64,000 nt of DNA from an uncultured Lachnospiraceae bacterium (GCA_910586315.1 CAJUIP010000015.1:1-64000), one strand, 5' to 3'. Positions 27,084-36,740 are shown, numbered from the stretch's first letter. Notes: generated by a model not told the origin, from the letters alone. Numbers and translations: made by a program.

Positions 27084-27836
27084 ATGAGAAAAGCAGTGCC
27101 ATTTTTGCTGGTCGTAGCCCTAACCTTGGCAGTCACTAGCTGCGGTATGGCAGAAAAAGGAAAATCGCAGAATGAGGCTGCGGCGCAGGAACCGGTAAAG
27201 CCGGAAACCAGGGCTTTCGAGGAGGCGCGGTCCACATCGGAAGTCAGTGCAGAGGATACGAAAAGTGAACCGTCAGAGGGTTCCGGAGTATTGGTCGCGT
27301 ATTTTTCTGTACCGGAAGATGTGGATACGTCTGGTGTGGATACGGTAGCCGGGGCGAGTATTGTGGTGCGCGACGGGGAAAAATTGGGGAATACGGAGTA
27401 TGTGGCAAGGCTGATCCAGGAGACAGTCGGCGGCGATTTGTTCCGCATCGAAACGGTGGAGGCCTATCCGCTGGACCATGATCCGCTGGTCGATCAGGCG
27501 GCAGATGAGCAGGACGAGAATGCCCGCCCGCAGCTTGCCTCCCATGTGGAGGATTTTGAACAATATGAAACTGTTCTGCTGGGGTATCCCAACTGGTGGG
27601 GGGATATGCCGATGCCGGTGTATTCTTTTTTGGAGGAATATGATTTTGAGGGAAAGACGATTATTCCTTTTATCACCCACGGAGGCAGCAGGGCGTCAGG
27701 GACGGTTGGCACCATTTCAAAGCTGGAGCCGGGGGCGCAGGTTTTGCAGGACGCGCTGGTGATTTCCAGAAATGATGTGGCAGACAGTGAGGAAACAGTG
27801 ACAGCCTGGGCGGAGGGCCTCGGGATAAAAAATTAA
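27084..27836 (+). CDS. Exported flavodoxin (Flavodoxin_4) lipoprotein
   Basis: 250 residues from ATG 27084 after AGGAAG. The signal MRKAVPFLLVVALTLAVTSC ends in a lipobox with C20. A charged linker of about 45 residues leads to a flavodoxin domain: VLVAYFSV, a 25-residue insertion, GNTEYVARLI as phosphate loop, GGDLFRIE, then VLLGYPNWWGDMPMPVYSFLEEYDFEGKTIIPF. The insertion is usual in the Flavodoxin_4 family. The protein would be lipid-anchored on the outer face, an uncommon place for a flavodoxin. The aldo/keto reductase gene starts 24 bases later. Confidence 0.85.
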   Translation: MRKAVPFLLVVALTLAVTSCGMAEKGKSQNEAAAQEPVKPETRAFEEARSTSEVSAEDTKSEPSEGSGVLVAYFSVPEDVDTSGVDTVAGASIVVRDGEKLGNTEYVARLIQETVGGDLFRIETVEAYPLDHDPLVDQAADEQDENARPQLASHVEDFEQYETVLLGYPNWWGDMPMPVYSFLEEYDFEGKTIIPFITHGGSRASGTVGTISKLEPGAQVLQDALVISRNDVADSEETVTAWAEGLGIKN

Positions 27837-27860
27837 GTGGAAGCGAGAGGAATCAAAGCA

Positions 27861-28859
27861 ATGGAAAAGAGGATCCTTGGAAATGATCTGGCGGTTTCAG
27901 CGGTTGGGCTTGGCTGTATGGGAATGAGCCACGCTTATGGCGCGCCGGCCGACAAAAAGGAAATGACGGGGCTTTTTGCAAAGGCCGTGGACATGGGGTA
28001 TACGTTTTTTGACACGGCAGAGGTTTACGGAACGCCTCAGAATCCGCATGATAACGAAGAATTGGTTGGAAAGGCATTGAAACCTTATCGGAACCATGTA
28101 ATTCTGGCGACGAAATTCGGGATTCATTTTGATATGACGTCACCGGAGGTCAATAAACCGCTGGTTCCGGACTCCAGACCGGAGGTGGTCCGGGATTCGG
28201 TGGAGCACTCTCTGATGCGTCTAGGAACAGACCATATAGACCTTTATTATCAGCACCGCCCGGATCCGTCGGTTCCGGTGGAGGAAGTGGCAGGCGTGAT
28301 GTCGGAGCTGATCGCAGAGGGGAAGATCACGCACTGGGGGCTTTCTGAGGCAGATGAGGAGACAATCCGCCGCGCACACCGGGTCTGCCCGGTGACGGCG
28401 ATCCAGAACCGCTATTCTATGATGGCAAGATGGTATGAGGGGCTGTTCTCCGTGTTGGAGGAGCTGCATATCGGATTTGTGGCGTTTTCTCCGCTGGCGA
28501 ACGGATTTTTGTCGGCAAAATATGATAAAAATTCTGTGTTTGAAGCGGAATGCGATTACCGCAGCGTCATGCCCCAGTTCACATCGGAGGGGATTGACCG
28601 GAATCAGGAGCTGCTGACGCTTTCGCATCGGATCGCAGGGGAGAAGCAGGTGACGCCGGGGCAGATTGCTCTGGCGTGGACGCTGGCGAAGCGCCCTTAC
28701 ATCGTTCCCATTCCCGGTACCAGAAAGGAGGAACGTCTGCGGGAAAATGCGGGGGCCGCAAAGGTTGCTTTGATGCCGGAGGAGGTCGCTTCCATCGACG
28801 GGGCGCTGAATCATATGGAAATGTCGGAGGTGTTCGGAGGGACGCGCATGCAGTACTAG
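27861..28859 (+). CDS. Aldo/keto reductase
   Basis: 332 residues from ATG 27861; the longer frame lacks a site. An NADPH-dependent carbonyl reductase of the TIM-barrel AKR superfamily. The catalytic tetrad is visible: D in FFDTAEVYG, Y in the same motif, K in ILATKFGI and H in LYYQHRPDPS. VPIPGTRKEERLRENAGA is the cofactor-binding segment. It resembles the YajO/Tas-like quinone or aldehyde reductases. It follows the exported flavodoxin in one operon but has no export signal. Confidence 0.92.
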   Translation: MEKRILGNDLAVSAVGLGCMGMSHAYGAPADKKEMTGLFAKAVDMGYTFFDTAEVYGTPQNPHDNEELVGKALKPYRNHVILATKFGIHFDMTSPEVNKPLVPDSRPEVVRDSVEHSLMRLGTDHIDLYYQHRPDPSVPVEEVAGVMSELIAEGKITHWGLSEADEETIRRAHRVCPVTAIQNRYSMMARWYEGLFSVLEELHIGFVAFSPLANGFLSAKYDKNSVFEAECDYRSVMPQFTSEGIDRNQELLTLSHRIAGEKQVTPGQIALAWTLAKRPYIVPIPGTRKEERLRENAGAAKVALMPEEVASIDGALNHMEMSEVFGGTRMQY

Positions 28860-28898
28860 AGCGTGTCTGAAAATTGCTTTCCGTCAGACGTGTGTCAC
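28858..28898. repeat. REP-like hairpin, copy 2
   Basis: AGAGCGTGTCTGAAAATTG overlaps the reductase stop codon. GTCTGA pairs with TCAGAC at 28884-28889. It shares a 20-base core with 63945 and 18 bases with 20319. Confidence 0.6.
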
Positions 28899-29082
28899 AG
28901 TTTGTGGGAAATTGGGTCCGAATGAGGGAGGCGTAGCGGGTTTTATTGCCGCAGAGCATGCTCTATGCTGGCTCACACTTTTTGGTTGGCACGGCGATAG
29001 CTTATTTGTCGTTCCAAGAGTGAAACTTGCGATGTATGATAGCAGTATGAAGGAAAAGTGATATAGAGACGGAGGTGCGATT

Positions 29083-30221
29083 GTGAGAAAGAAAGGACCA
29101 TATTTTGCAATACCGGCGGCAATCCTGCTTTCCATGAGTGTGACTGCCTGTGCGGGCGGAAACAGCGGCCGTCAGGCAGCAGCGACAGCCGAGGAAACGA
29201 CCATTCAGGAAACGGCGACTGAACAGGAAACGGCAGCCAAACAGGGAATGGAAGCTTTACAGGAAACGGCAGACGAACAGGAGACGGCAGGCGCCGCAGA
29301 GACAGAAAACGGAGAAAGTGTGGAAAATGACACGCCGGGAGATACGGGAGCCGTGGCTTCCAGTGAGGAACTCCCCTTCTTTCTTGGACAGAAGATAGAA
29401 TCGGATTCCTTTACGGGAAACGCCTATATCGAGATGATGATCGCCAACGATGAAACTTATAATTTCCCCCAGACCAATCATCTTACCTTTGAGCCGGGAG
29501 CCAGGAGCAGCTGGCACACTCACGGCGGAATGGTGCTCCTGATCACAGGGGGCGTGGGCTATTATCAGGAAGAAGGAAAACCGGCACAGATTTTGCGTCC
29601 GGGCGATGTGGTGAATATCGAGCCGGGGTAAGGCATTGGCACGGCGCGGCGCCGGACAGCTGGTTTTCCCAGATTGTTATTTTTGATTCCCATTATGTGC
29701 CGGAGGACAATGCGCCTGCGGAGGAGCCGGTTACAGAGGAGCAGTATACCAATCTGGAAACCGAGGAATACGCCGGGCGTACCGTTACGCCAGACAATGA
29801 ATATATGTTTGAGCGTGCTCCGGAGGCGGTAACATTCGATACCTTCAGCGGCCCGGCGTATGTGTCGTCTGTGCTCGGCGCGGATAATGCGGCAGGAGCT
29901 CCGGATCTTCACTATGTGGTATTTGATCCGGGAGTGATTAACAACTGGCATACCCATGAAGGCGGACAGATTCTCATTGTCACCGATGGAATCGGCTATC
30001 ACCAGATGGAGGGCGGGCCGGTGCAGGTTCTCTATCCGGGCGATGTGGCGCTCTGCCCGCCGGGAGTGAAGCACTGGCACGGCGGCAGCGCGGATACCAG
30101 CTTTGGCCATATCGTGGTGAATACGAATCCGGAGCTTATGGGCCTGGAATGGTTTGACCGGATTTCGGAAGAAGAATATGCAAAACTTCCGACGGAAAAA
30201 GCTGCAGAGACAGCAAATTAA
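29083..30221 (+). pseudogene. Bicupin lipoprotein, frameshifted in a G4 tract
   Basis: GTG 29083 follows GGAGGTG. A lipoprotein-type signal (SMSVTACAGG) and a long Glu/Thr/Ala-rich linker lead to cupin one, with SSWHTHGGMVLLI and PGDVVNIEPG. The frame stops at 29629. One more G in GGGG (29625-29628) gives VRHWHGAAPDSWFSQIVIF and continues to 30221 with cupin two, NNWHTHEGGQILIV and PPGVKHWHGGS. Both barrels keep the metal-binding histidines. The intact form would be about 379 residues and extracellular. Enzyme activity unknown; relatives are decarboxylases, isomerases or dioxygenases. Confidence 0.78.
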
Positions 30222-30255
30222 CATTTTTATAAAAGAAGCACAGGAGGATTTGAAC

Positions 30256-31419
30256 ATGAACGATTTTGTTTATTCGTACCCGGTAAAGGTATATTTTGGA
30301 ACGGATGCGGCAAAGAAAGCCATGTCCCAGGAGCTTGGAAAGTACGGGAAAAACGTGATGCTGGCATATGGCGGAGGCTCTGTAAAGAAAAGCGGTGTGT
30401 ATGACGCAGTGACAGCGATGCTACGGGAAGCCGGAAAGGAGATTGTAGATTTTCCGGGCATCATGCCCAATCCGACTTATGCAAAGGTGCAGGAAGGCGC
30501 GAGGTTGGCAAAAGAGAAGAACATCGACTTGATCCTGGCAGTGGGCGGCGGTTCTGTAATCGACTGCTGCAAGATCATTTCCGCGCAGGCGAAAACGGAA
30601 CAGGACATCTGGGAGATGGAGTTTGAGGAGCATGTATATCCGACCGAGTTTGTTCCTATGGGAGCGGTAGTAACGGCCTCCGGCACAGGCGCGGAGATGA
30701 ACAACGGTGCGGTCATCACAAATGAGGAGAAGAAGATTAAGACAGGCGTTCTCGGCGCATTTGCAAGTTTTGCGGCGTTGGACCCGGAATATACGGTATC
30801 CCTTCCCGCAAGACAGGTGATTTCCGGCGCGTTTGACACGCTGAGCCATTGTATGGAAACCTATTTTGGAAGTCCGCGAACCGCAAATGTTTCCGATGAG
30901 ATTAACGAGGCCATCATGCGGAACGTGATCCGTAATCTGCGTCTGGTAGCGGAGGACCTCCAGGATATGGAGGCAAGGCGGGAGCTGATGTGGGATTCTG
31001 CCATGGCGGAGAATGGGATCTTAAAAATCGGCAAGGTTACGGATTTTCAGGCGCATCAGATTGAGCATCAGCTTGGCGCGTATACGGACTGCAATCATGG
31101 CTGCGGGCTGGCGGTGATCCATCCGGCGCTGTACCGGCATATTTATACAGGAGCCGTAGAACGGTTCGCGCATTTTGCGGAGGCGGTTTGGAGCGTATCC
31201 GGCGAGGGAAAGAGCAGAGAGGAAACCGCCCTTGCCGGGATTCAGGCCCTGGCAGATTTTATCAAAGAGATCGGACTGCCGACAAACTTTAAGGAGCTTG
31301 GGATTGAAGCGGAGGAAGAAATGCTCCGGGTGGTGGCAGGATCTTCCAACATTCAGGCCGGCTGCTGTAAGAAGCTGACGGCAGATGAAATCTTTGAAAT
31401 CCTGATGGAGTGCAGATAG
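30256..31419 (+). CDS. Iron-containing alcohol dehydrogenase
   Basis: 387 residues from ATG 30256 after AGGAGG. Rossmann-type NAD(P) binding: NVMLAYGGGSVKKSGVYD and LAVGGGSVIDCCKII. Metal ligands are in the iron-ADH region: FDTLSHCMETYF, FQAHQIEHQLGAYTDCNHGCGLAVIHPAL. It resembles butanol or YqhD-type dehydrogenases that reduce aldehydes with NAD(P)H. It sits 34 bases after the bicupin gene, probably in one transcript, and has no signal peptide. Confidence 0.93.
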   Translation: MNDFVYSYPVKVYFGTDAAKKAMSQELGKYGKNVMLAYGGGSVKKSGVYDAVTAMLREAGKEIVDFPGIMPNPTYAKVQEGARLAKEKNIDLILAVGGGSVIDCCKIISAQAKTEQDIWEMEFEEHVYPTEFVPMGAVVTASGTGAEMNNGAVITNEEKKIKTGVLGAFASFAALDPEYTVSLPARQVISGAFDTLSHCMETYFGSPRTANVSDEINEAIMRNVIRNLRLVAEDLQDMEARRELMWDSAMAENGILKIGKVTDFQAHQIEHQLGAYTDCNHGCGLAVIHPALYRHIYTGAVERFAHFAEAVWSVSGEGKSREETALAGIQALADFIKEIGLPTNFKELGIEAEEEMLRVVAGSSNIQAGCCKKLTADEIFEILMECR

Positions 31420-31510
31420 AAAGCGTGCAGGAAGGGGACTTGTGTCATGGAATACAGGACACGAAACAACGGCATGAAAATGCCAATGCCTACGTGAATG
31501 AAAAGGCGGT

Positions 31511-32365
31511 GTGGACATAATCAGAATGGCATGGATCTTGGGGCTGGCGCTGCTGGCATGGACTGGTTGCAGCAATGCTTATGCCAAAACGGGTATCGCG
31601 GCGGAATCGGAGCATCAGGCAGAAGGCTATGTAACGGAAGGCACGGAGCGTTATCGTGATTTTGTGGTGGACAGTGTGCTGCATTCTGACGAACTGGGGG
31701 AGATTCATTACTGCGTCTATATCCCTGATGAATATGACGGGAGTGAAGCCTACAGCCTTTACATTACCCTTCCCGGTTATCAGGGGCTTTATTTTCAGGG
31801 AGCAGCCATGAATATCCGGACGGAGGATTTTGCTTTTGAGGCCAGGAATTATCATGATAAGATGATCATTCTGGCGCCGCAGATGGAGGACTGGGGCGAA
31901 ACCTCCGCTAGGAAAACCATTGCGTTGACGGAATATTTTCTGAGCCACTACAAGATTGATACAAAAGAGGTTTATATCAGCGGATATTCCGGGGGCGGGG
32001 AAACGCTTTCTCTGGTTCTCGACAGCCGCCCGGAATTGTATACGGCGGCGCTTTTGTGCAGTTCCCAGTGGGACGGCGGATATGAGTCGGTTGTCAAGGC
32101 GAGAACGCCCGTATATTTTGTGATTGGTGAATCCGACGAGTATTACGGTGCGGAGCCGTTTCGCAGGGCGTATCAGGAGATACGCGGTCTTTATGAAAAA
32201 GAAGGGCTTTCGTAGACAGAGATTGACAGCCTTGTGATGCTGGATATAAAGCCTTCCGCTTATTTCACAGACGGCGGCGTGACAAATCAGCATAGCGGCG
32301 GCGGAAGCTTGTTCTGCAGAGATGGCGAGATCATGGGCTGGCTGTTTGGAGGACATGAAGGATAA
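31511..32365 (+). pseudogene. Alpha/beta-hydrolase lipoprotein with in-frame amber codon
   Basis: The start is GTG 31511 or ATG 31526, both before a short signal ending AWTGC. The hydrolase part has YSLYITLPGYQG, KMIILAPQMEDW and the elbow ISGYSGGGETLS, then TPVYFVIGESDEYYG with the acid residue. A TAG at 32213 interrupts the frame. Reading continues unshifted for 49 codons: TEIDSLVMLDIKPSAYF, then TNQHSGGGSLF, where the catalytic histidine is expected, ending at 32365. Without readthrough the enzyme lacks its histidine. The next gene starts 22 bases after the distal stop. Confidence 0.75.
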
Positions 32366-32387
32366 GACAGAAAGGAAGGATTCATGA

Positions 32388-34529
32388 ATGAGAAGGAGAA
32401 AACAGGCGCTTGCGGCTGTATTAGCCGGATTGCTGGCATTTGGCCTGACGGCATGCGGCAGCTTCCGTACTGCCGCAGGGCAGACAGAAAGCGTACAGCA
32501 GACAGAAAGCGCGCGACAGACGGAGGCTGCGTCGGAACGCTCGAATGAAACAGAAGAAGCTTCCGCAGAAAATGAGACTGCGGACGGCGTGGTACAGACC
32601 ACGGCAGGTCTGGTGCAGGGAACCAGCGAGGACGGCATCTACCGCTATCTTGGTGTTCCGTATGCGGAGGCGAAGGAACGGTTCGTTCCGGCGGAGAATG
32701 TGACTCCCTGGGAGGGCGTCCGCATGGCAGACGCCTATGGCCCGATGTCTCCCCAAGGGGGAATCTCCGGCCTGGGAGATGCGGGCAGTCAGGACGGTAC
32801 GGACAATAACAGCCAGAATTTAAATATCTGGACTCCCGGCGTAAATGACGGAGAAAAGCGTCCGGTCATGGTGTGGCTCCATGGAGGCGGCTTCTCCACC
32901 GGCTCCGCCAATGAAGAAGGCTATGACGGCGGGGCATTGAGCCGCAGTGGAAATGTGGTGGTCGTATCGGTGAATCACCGGCTGAATGTATTCGGATATC
33001 TGGATCTGTCCGCTTACGGGGAGAAGTATAAGGATTTCGCCAATGTAGGAATCCGGGATATTGTGGATTCCCTGGAATGGATTCAGGAGAATATTGAGGC
33101 GTTTGGCGGCGATCCGGACAATGTGACCGTGTTCGGGCAGTCCGGCGGCGGAGCGAAGGTACTGGCGCTGATGTCGTCCCCCTATGCAAAGGGATTGTTC
33201 CATAAGGGAATCGTGCAGAGCGGCGCTACGGAGACGATGGGCGTGATCTTTAACAGCCAGGAATCCAGTACAAGGCTGGCAGAAAAGATCCTGGAAAAGC
33301 TGGGCATCACAGCAGAGAATATCGAGGATATTCAGACGGTTTCCGTAGAGGAACTGGAAGCGGCTGCCGCGGAAGCCCTTCCGGAAACCGGAGAAGAACT
33401 GAAACTTCCGGCTGCTCTGGGCGGCGGATATTCTATGGACTGGGAGCCGGTGGTGGACGGAGACTTTCTGCCGACGAATCCGGTGACGGAGGAATCCTTT
33501 GCGGAAGCCGGGCTGGATATTCCGCTTTTAATCGGCAGCAACTTAAACGAGTGGAGCGGATTTTTTGAATCCGAACCGATTGAACCGAAGGAAGAACTGA
33601 CCACTGCGCTTCGGGAAGCGTATCCAAACAAGCCGGAACTGACTGCGGAGCAGGTAGATACCACAACCATCCGCCTGCCGCTCTTAAAGATTATGACACA
33701 CAAGGCGGACCAGAACGGCGCCCCAGTCTACGCCTATCTGTTTACATACGGCAATTCTTATCACGGCGCGGAGATTCCCTATGTTTTCAACCATGCAGAT
33801 GGAAATCAGGAGGAACAGGCGCTGGCGGAGCAGGTGAGCCAGGCGTGGATCAATTTTGCAAAAACCGGAACTCCGGGTGCGGAAGGGCTGCCGGATTGGG
33901 AGCCGTATACCAGAGAGGGAGGAGCGACCATGCTTCTGGATACGGAGCCGGAGCTTGTCTATCATCATGACCGGGATCTGCTTTCCCTTTTGGTTCCGGA
34001 TTATTGGGAGGAGTCAGAAGGTACGGAAAGGGAAGAAACAGCGGGCGGCAGGACGCTGGTAGTCTATTATTCCGCGGGCGGACATACAGAAGCTGTGGCA
34101 AATGTGATTGCAGAGACAGCCGGGGCTGACCTGTTTGAGCTGGAGCCGACAAAAGCCTATACCAGTGATGACTTAAACTACAATAATGATAACAGCCGGG
34201 TAAGCAGGGAGCATGAAAACGAGGATTTAAGGAATGTGGAATTGGTATCCACGACCGTAGAGAACTGGGATTCCTATGACACGGTGTTGATCGGCTATCC
34301 CATCTGGTGGGGAATCGCCGCGTGGCCGGTGAACAGCTTCGTGGAAGATAACGATTTTACGGGAAAAACCGTTATCCCATTCTGTACCTCTGCCAGCTCC
34401 GGGCTTGGAAAAAGCGGAGAATTATTAGCAGAAATGGCCGGAAGCGGAGACTGGCAGGAAGGGATACGGTTCCGGTCTAATGTATCAGAGGAAGATGTCA
34501 ATACCTGGGTAGAAAGCCTTGGGTTATAA
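32388..34529 (+). CDS. Exported carboxylesterase-flavodoxin fusion lipoprotein
   Basis: 713 residues, ATG 32388 after GGAAGGA. The signal ends GLTAC (lipobox). Residues 60-545 are a type-B carboxylesterase: GLVQGTSEDGIYRYLGVPYAE, QNLNIWTP, oxyanion GGGFSTGS, elbow VTVFGQSGGGAKV and the histidine in NSYHGAEIPYVFNH. Residues 560-713 are a flavodoxin: TLVVYYSAGGHTEAVANVIAE, VLIGYPIWWGIAAWPVNSFVE, GKTVIPFCTSASSG. Both halves look complete. I know of no standard family with this fusion. It suggests one extracellular protein that hydrolyses an ester and handles electrons for the product. Confidence 0.88.
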   Translation: MRRRKQALAAVLAGLLAFGLTACGSFRTAAGQTESVQQTESARQTEAASERSNETEEASAENETADGVVQTTAGLVQGTSEDGIYRYLGVPYAEAKERFVPAENVTPWEGVRMADAYGPMSPQGGISGLGDAGSQDGTDNNSQNLNIWTPGVNDGEKRPVMVWLHGGGFSTGSANEEGYDGGALSRSGNVVVVSVNHRLNVFGYLDLSAYGEKYKDFANVGIRDIVDSLEWIQENIEAFGGDPDNVTVFGQSGGGAKVLALMSSPYAKGLFHKGIVQSGATETMGVIFNSQESSTRLAEKILEKLGITAENIEDIQTVSVEELEAAAAEALPETGEELKLPAALGGGYSMDWEPVVDGDFLPTNPVTEESFAEAGLDIPLLIGSNLNEWSGFFESEPIEPKEELTTALREAYPNKPELTAEQVDTTTIRLPLLKIMTHKADQNGAPVYAYLFTYGNSYHGAEIPYVFNHADGNQEEQALAEQVSQAWINFAKTGTPGAEGLPDWEPYTREGGATMLLDTEPELVYHHDRDLLSLLVPDYWEESEGTEREETAGGRTLVVYYSAGGHTEAVANVIAETAGADLFELEPTKAYTSDDLNYNNDNSRVSREHENEDLRNVELVSTTVENWDSYDTVLIGYPIWWGIAAWPVNSFVEDNDFTGKTVIPFCTSASSGLGKSGELLAEMAGSGDWQEGIRFRSNVSEEDVNTWVESLGL

Positions 34530-34544
34530 TATAGGAGGGAGATC

Positions 34545-35285
34545 ATGGAGAAACCGTTTGTAGTCTGTCATATGCTTTCTTCACTGAATGGAAAGATAGA
34601 CGGGGAATTTTTTGCTGCGCCGGAATGCAGGCCTGCGACTGTGGAGTATGGAAATCTCAGAGGCTTTTATGGTTGTCAGGCGACTCTATATGGCACGACC
34701 ACGATGGCGGGCAGTTATTCCGAAGGGTATGTTGGGGAACTGGAGGAGACCTCCTCTGTCTATCCGAAGGAGGACTATATCGCGCAGTCGGAGACAGATA
34801 TCTATATTGTTTCCATTGACCCCGAAGGAATTCTGGGGTGGAGCTCTAATTATCTTGAGAAAAAGGGCCGTCCGAAAGCGCATGTGATAGAAGTTCTGAC
34901 AGAGAAGGTTTCGGGGGAGTACCTGGCATATCTGAGGAAATTTGATATTTCCTATATTTTTGCGGGAAAAGAACAGCTTGATGCGGCGCTTCTTCTTCAT
35001 AAGCTGAAACAGAAGTTTTCTATCGAACGGCTGATGATTGCAGGCGGCGGCATGATAAACTGGACGTTTCTGCAGGCCGGTTTGATTGATGAAGTGAGTG
35101 TTGTGGTTGCGCCGATGGCCGATGGAGGAAGAACGGCGGTTTCTGCTTTTGAGAAGGCGGATTTTCTGCCCTGGCACAAACCGGTTGCGTTTACGCTAAA
35201 AGAAGTGAAACAGCTTCCGGAGGAGGTTTTGTGGCTGCGGTATATACCGAAAAAACAGAATGATTCTGGAAAAACAGAGGTATAG
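34545..35285 (+). CDS. RibD C-terminal / dihydrofolate-reductase-like reductase
   Basis: 246 residues, ATG after AGGAGGGAG. The fold is that of the RibD reductase domain: VVCHMLSSLNGKIDG at the start, LYGTTTMAG, then the NADPH-binding MIAGGGMINWTFLQAGLIDEVSVVVAPMADGG. Such stand-alone members reduce small carbonyl or pyrimidine substrates with NADPH. It begins 16 bases after the fusion gene and is probably in its operon. Cytoplasmic. Confidence 0.85.
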   Translation: MEKPFVVCHMLSSLNGKIDGEFFAAPECRPATVEYGNLRGFYGCQATLYGTTTMAGSYSEGYVGELEETSSVYPKEDYIAQSETDIYIVSIDPEGILGWSSNYLEKKGRPKAHVIEVLTEKVSGEYLAYLRKFDISYIFAGKEQLDAALLLHKLKQKFSIERLMIAGGGMINWTFLQAGLIDEVSVVVAPMADGGRTAVSAFEKADFLPWHKPVAFTLKEVKQLPEEVLWLRYIPKKQNDSGKTEV

Positions 35286-35400
35286 TAGAAATTACTATAA
35301 ATGTCCCGCCGCCGAAGGCGGCATAAATTCAGGGATTCCGAGTGCGCCCGGCAGGCTTTGATTCATGGTGGTGCACTCACCTGGGGGCGCATGAAGGTTA
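35282..35400. repeat. Intergenic hairpin element, copy A
   Basis: ATAGTA/TACTAT (35282-35298), then GCCGCC/GGCGGC (35308-35322), then a segment with ATTCATGGTGGTGC. The last recurs inverted at 42499-42514. Part of a dispersed family with 42462-42628 and 51675-51881. Confidence 0.5.
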
Positions 35401-35423
35401 AAAAAAGAAGGGATGTATGAAGA

Positions 35424-36059
35424 ATGAAGGTATTATTGGTAAACGGCGGTCCTCACAAGACGGGCTGCACGAATCGTGCGCTGCAGGAGGTGGCTTCTGC
35501 GCTGAACAAAGAGGGAATCGAAACGGAAATTTTCTGGATCGGCAATAAACCGGTAGGCGGCTGTATCGCCTGCAAGAAATGTGTCCAGACGGGAAGCTGT
35601 GTGTTTGATGATGTAGTGAACCAGTTCCGGAAAAAGGCATATGAAGCGGACGGGTTTATATTCGGAACGCCAGTTCATTACGCCGCGGCCAGCGGCAACA
35701 TGACGGCATTCATGGACCGCCTGTTTTATTCTGAATTTTGCGGCAATCAGAATAAGGCATTTTATATGAAGCCCGCGGCAGCGGTGATTTCTGCCAGGCG
35801 CGCGGGAACGACGGCGACCTTTGACCAGATGAATAAGTATTTTGCCATTCAGGAGATGCCTATTGTATCCTCCCGTTACTGGAACATGGTTCATGGAGCT
35901 GTACCGGAGCAGGTGGAGGAGGACAAAGAAGGTCTCTATACCATGAGAGTGCTGGGGCGGAATATGGCGTACTTACTGAAATGCCAGGAGGCGGCAAGGA
36001 AAGCCGGCGTGAAGCAGCCGGAGCAGGAGACTCCGGTGTTTACGAATTTTGTGAGATAA
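35424..36059 (+). CDS. Iron-sulfur flavoprotein
   Basis: 211 residues. The start KVLLVNGGPHKTGCTNRAL binds FMN phosphate. CIACKKCVQTGSC (residues near 49-61) is the compact 4Fe-4S motif of ISF proteins, and FIFGTPVHYAAASGNMTAFMDRLFY is the flavin-side loop. Homologues pass single electrons between ferredoxin and oxidants, including O2 and peroxide in methanogens. No export signal. It follows the intergenic repeat, so it may be a separate transcript. Confidence 0.88.
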   Translation: MKVLLVNGGPHKTGCTNRALQEVASALNKEGIETEIFWIGNKPVGGCIACKKCVQTGSCVFDDVVNQFRKKAYEADGFIFGTPVHYAAASGNMTAFMDRLFYSEFCGNQNKAFYMKPAAAVISARRAGTTATFDQMNKYFAIQEMPIVSSRYWNMVHGAVPEQVEEDKEGLYTMRVLGRNMAYLLKCQEAARKAGVKQPEQETPVFTNFVR

Positions 36060-36182
36060 ACAAATGACGCTCCGATCAATATCTTTAAAAGAAACAATCC
36101 ATGACGCTGATTTCCTGTGCAACAGCGATGGAAACCCGACCGGAGATCGCCAAAGCTGAACAGAAACAGGAGGCATGAAACT

Positions 36183-36740
36183 ATGAAAAAGATTGTATTG
36201 TTGGCAGCATCGCCGACGGAAGGCGGCAACGGAGATGCGCTAATCGAGGCGGCGATGGAGACGGTTAAAGCCAATGGAGATCAGGTCAAAAGAATCGCAG
36301 TGCGTGATCTGGACCTTCATCCGTGCAGAGCCTGCTATGGTTGCAGGAAGGACGGCATCTGCGAGCAGAAAGATGATTTTGCGGCAGTTTTAAAGGCACT
36401 GCATGACTGCGATGGAATTATCGCATCGGCTCCTGTTTATTATAACTGCATGGCAGCACAGGCGTTGATTGTTATCAACCGTCTCTGCTGTACATTTGCC
36501 TGCAAATCCTACCAAGTAGGGCCAAAGAAAAAGATTGGTGTATTTCTTACCTGTACTGGTTCCTCTGTTGATGAGATGAAACGGCATGTGCAGAACATTG
36601 TCTGCCTCCCGAGTATTCAGCGTTCTGTGCTGGATGAACGGACAGAAGTATTCACACAATGTGTTTCCCGCTCAACATGCCAGGAGAGGGAAGATTACCT
36701 TGAACGGGCGCGTGCGATTGCACAGTGGGTCAGCGAATAG
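36183..36740 (+). CDS. Iron-sulfur flavoprotein / FMN reductase
   Basis: 185 residues from ATG 36183, after GGAGGCATGAAACT; an ATG at 36175 reads straight into TGA. The loop LAASPTEGGNGDALIEAA binds FMN phosphate, CRACYGCRKDGIC gives a second compact cysteine motif in this cluster, and IASAPVYYNCMAAQALIVINR is the isoalloxazine loop. It is a paralogue of the preceding gene, 123 bases upstream, with a shorter C-terminus. Confidence 0.85.
   Translation: MKKIVLLAASPTEGGNGDALIEAAMETVKANGDQVKRIAVRDLDLHPCRACYGCRKDGICEQKDDFAAVLKALHDCDGIIASAPVYYNCMAAQALIVINRLCCTFACKSYQVGPKKKIGVFLTCTGSSVDEMKRHVQNIVCLPSIQRSVLDERTEVFTQCVSRSTCQEREDYLERARAIAQWVSE

Noticed and set aside
31490..32638. 382-codon minus-strand frame
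   Set aside because: It is the shadow of the hydrolase and carboxylesterase genes and has a composition unlike a protein.
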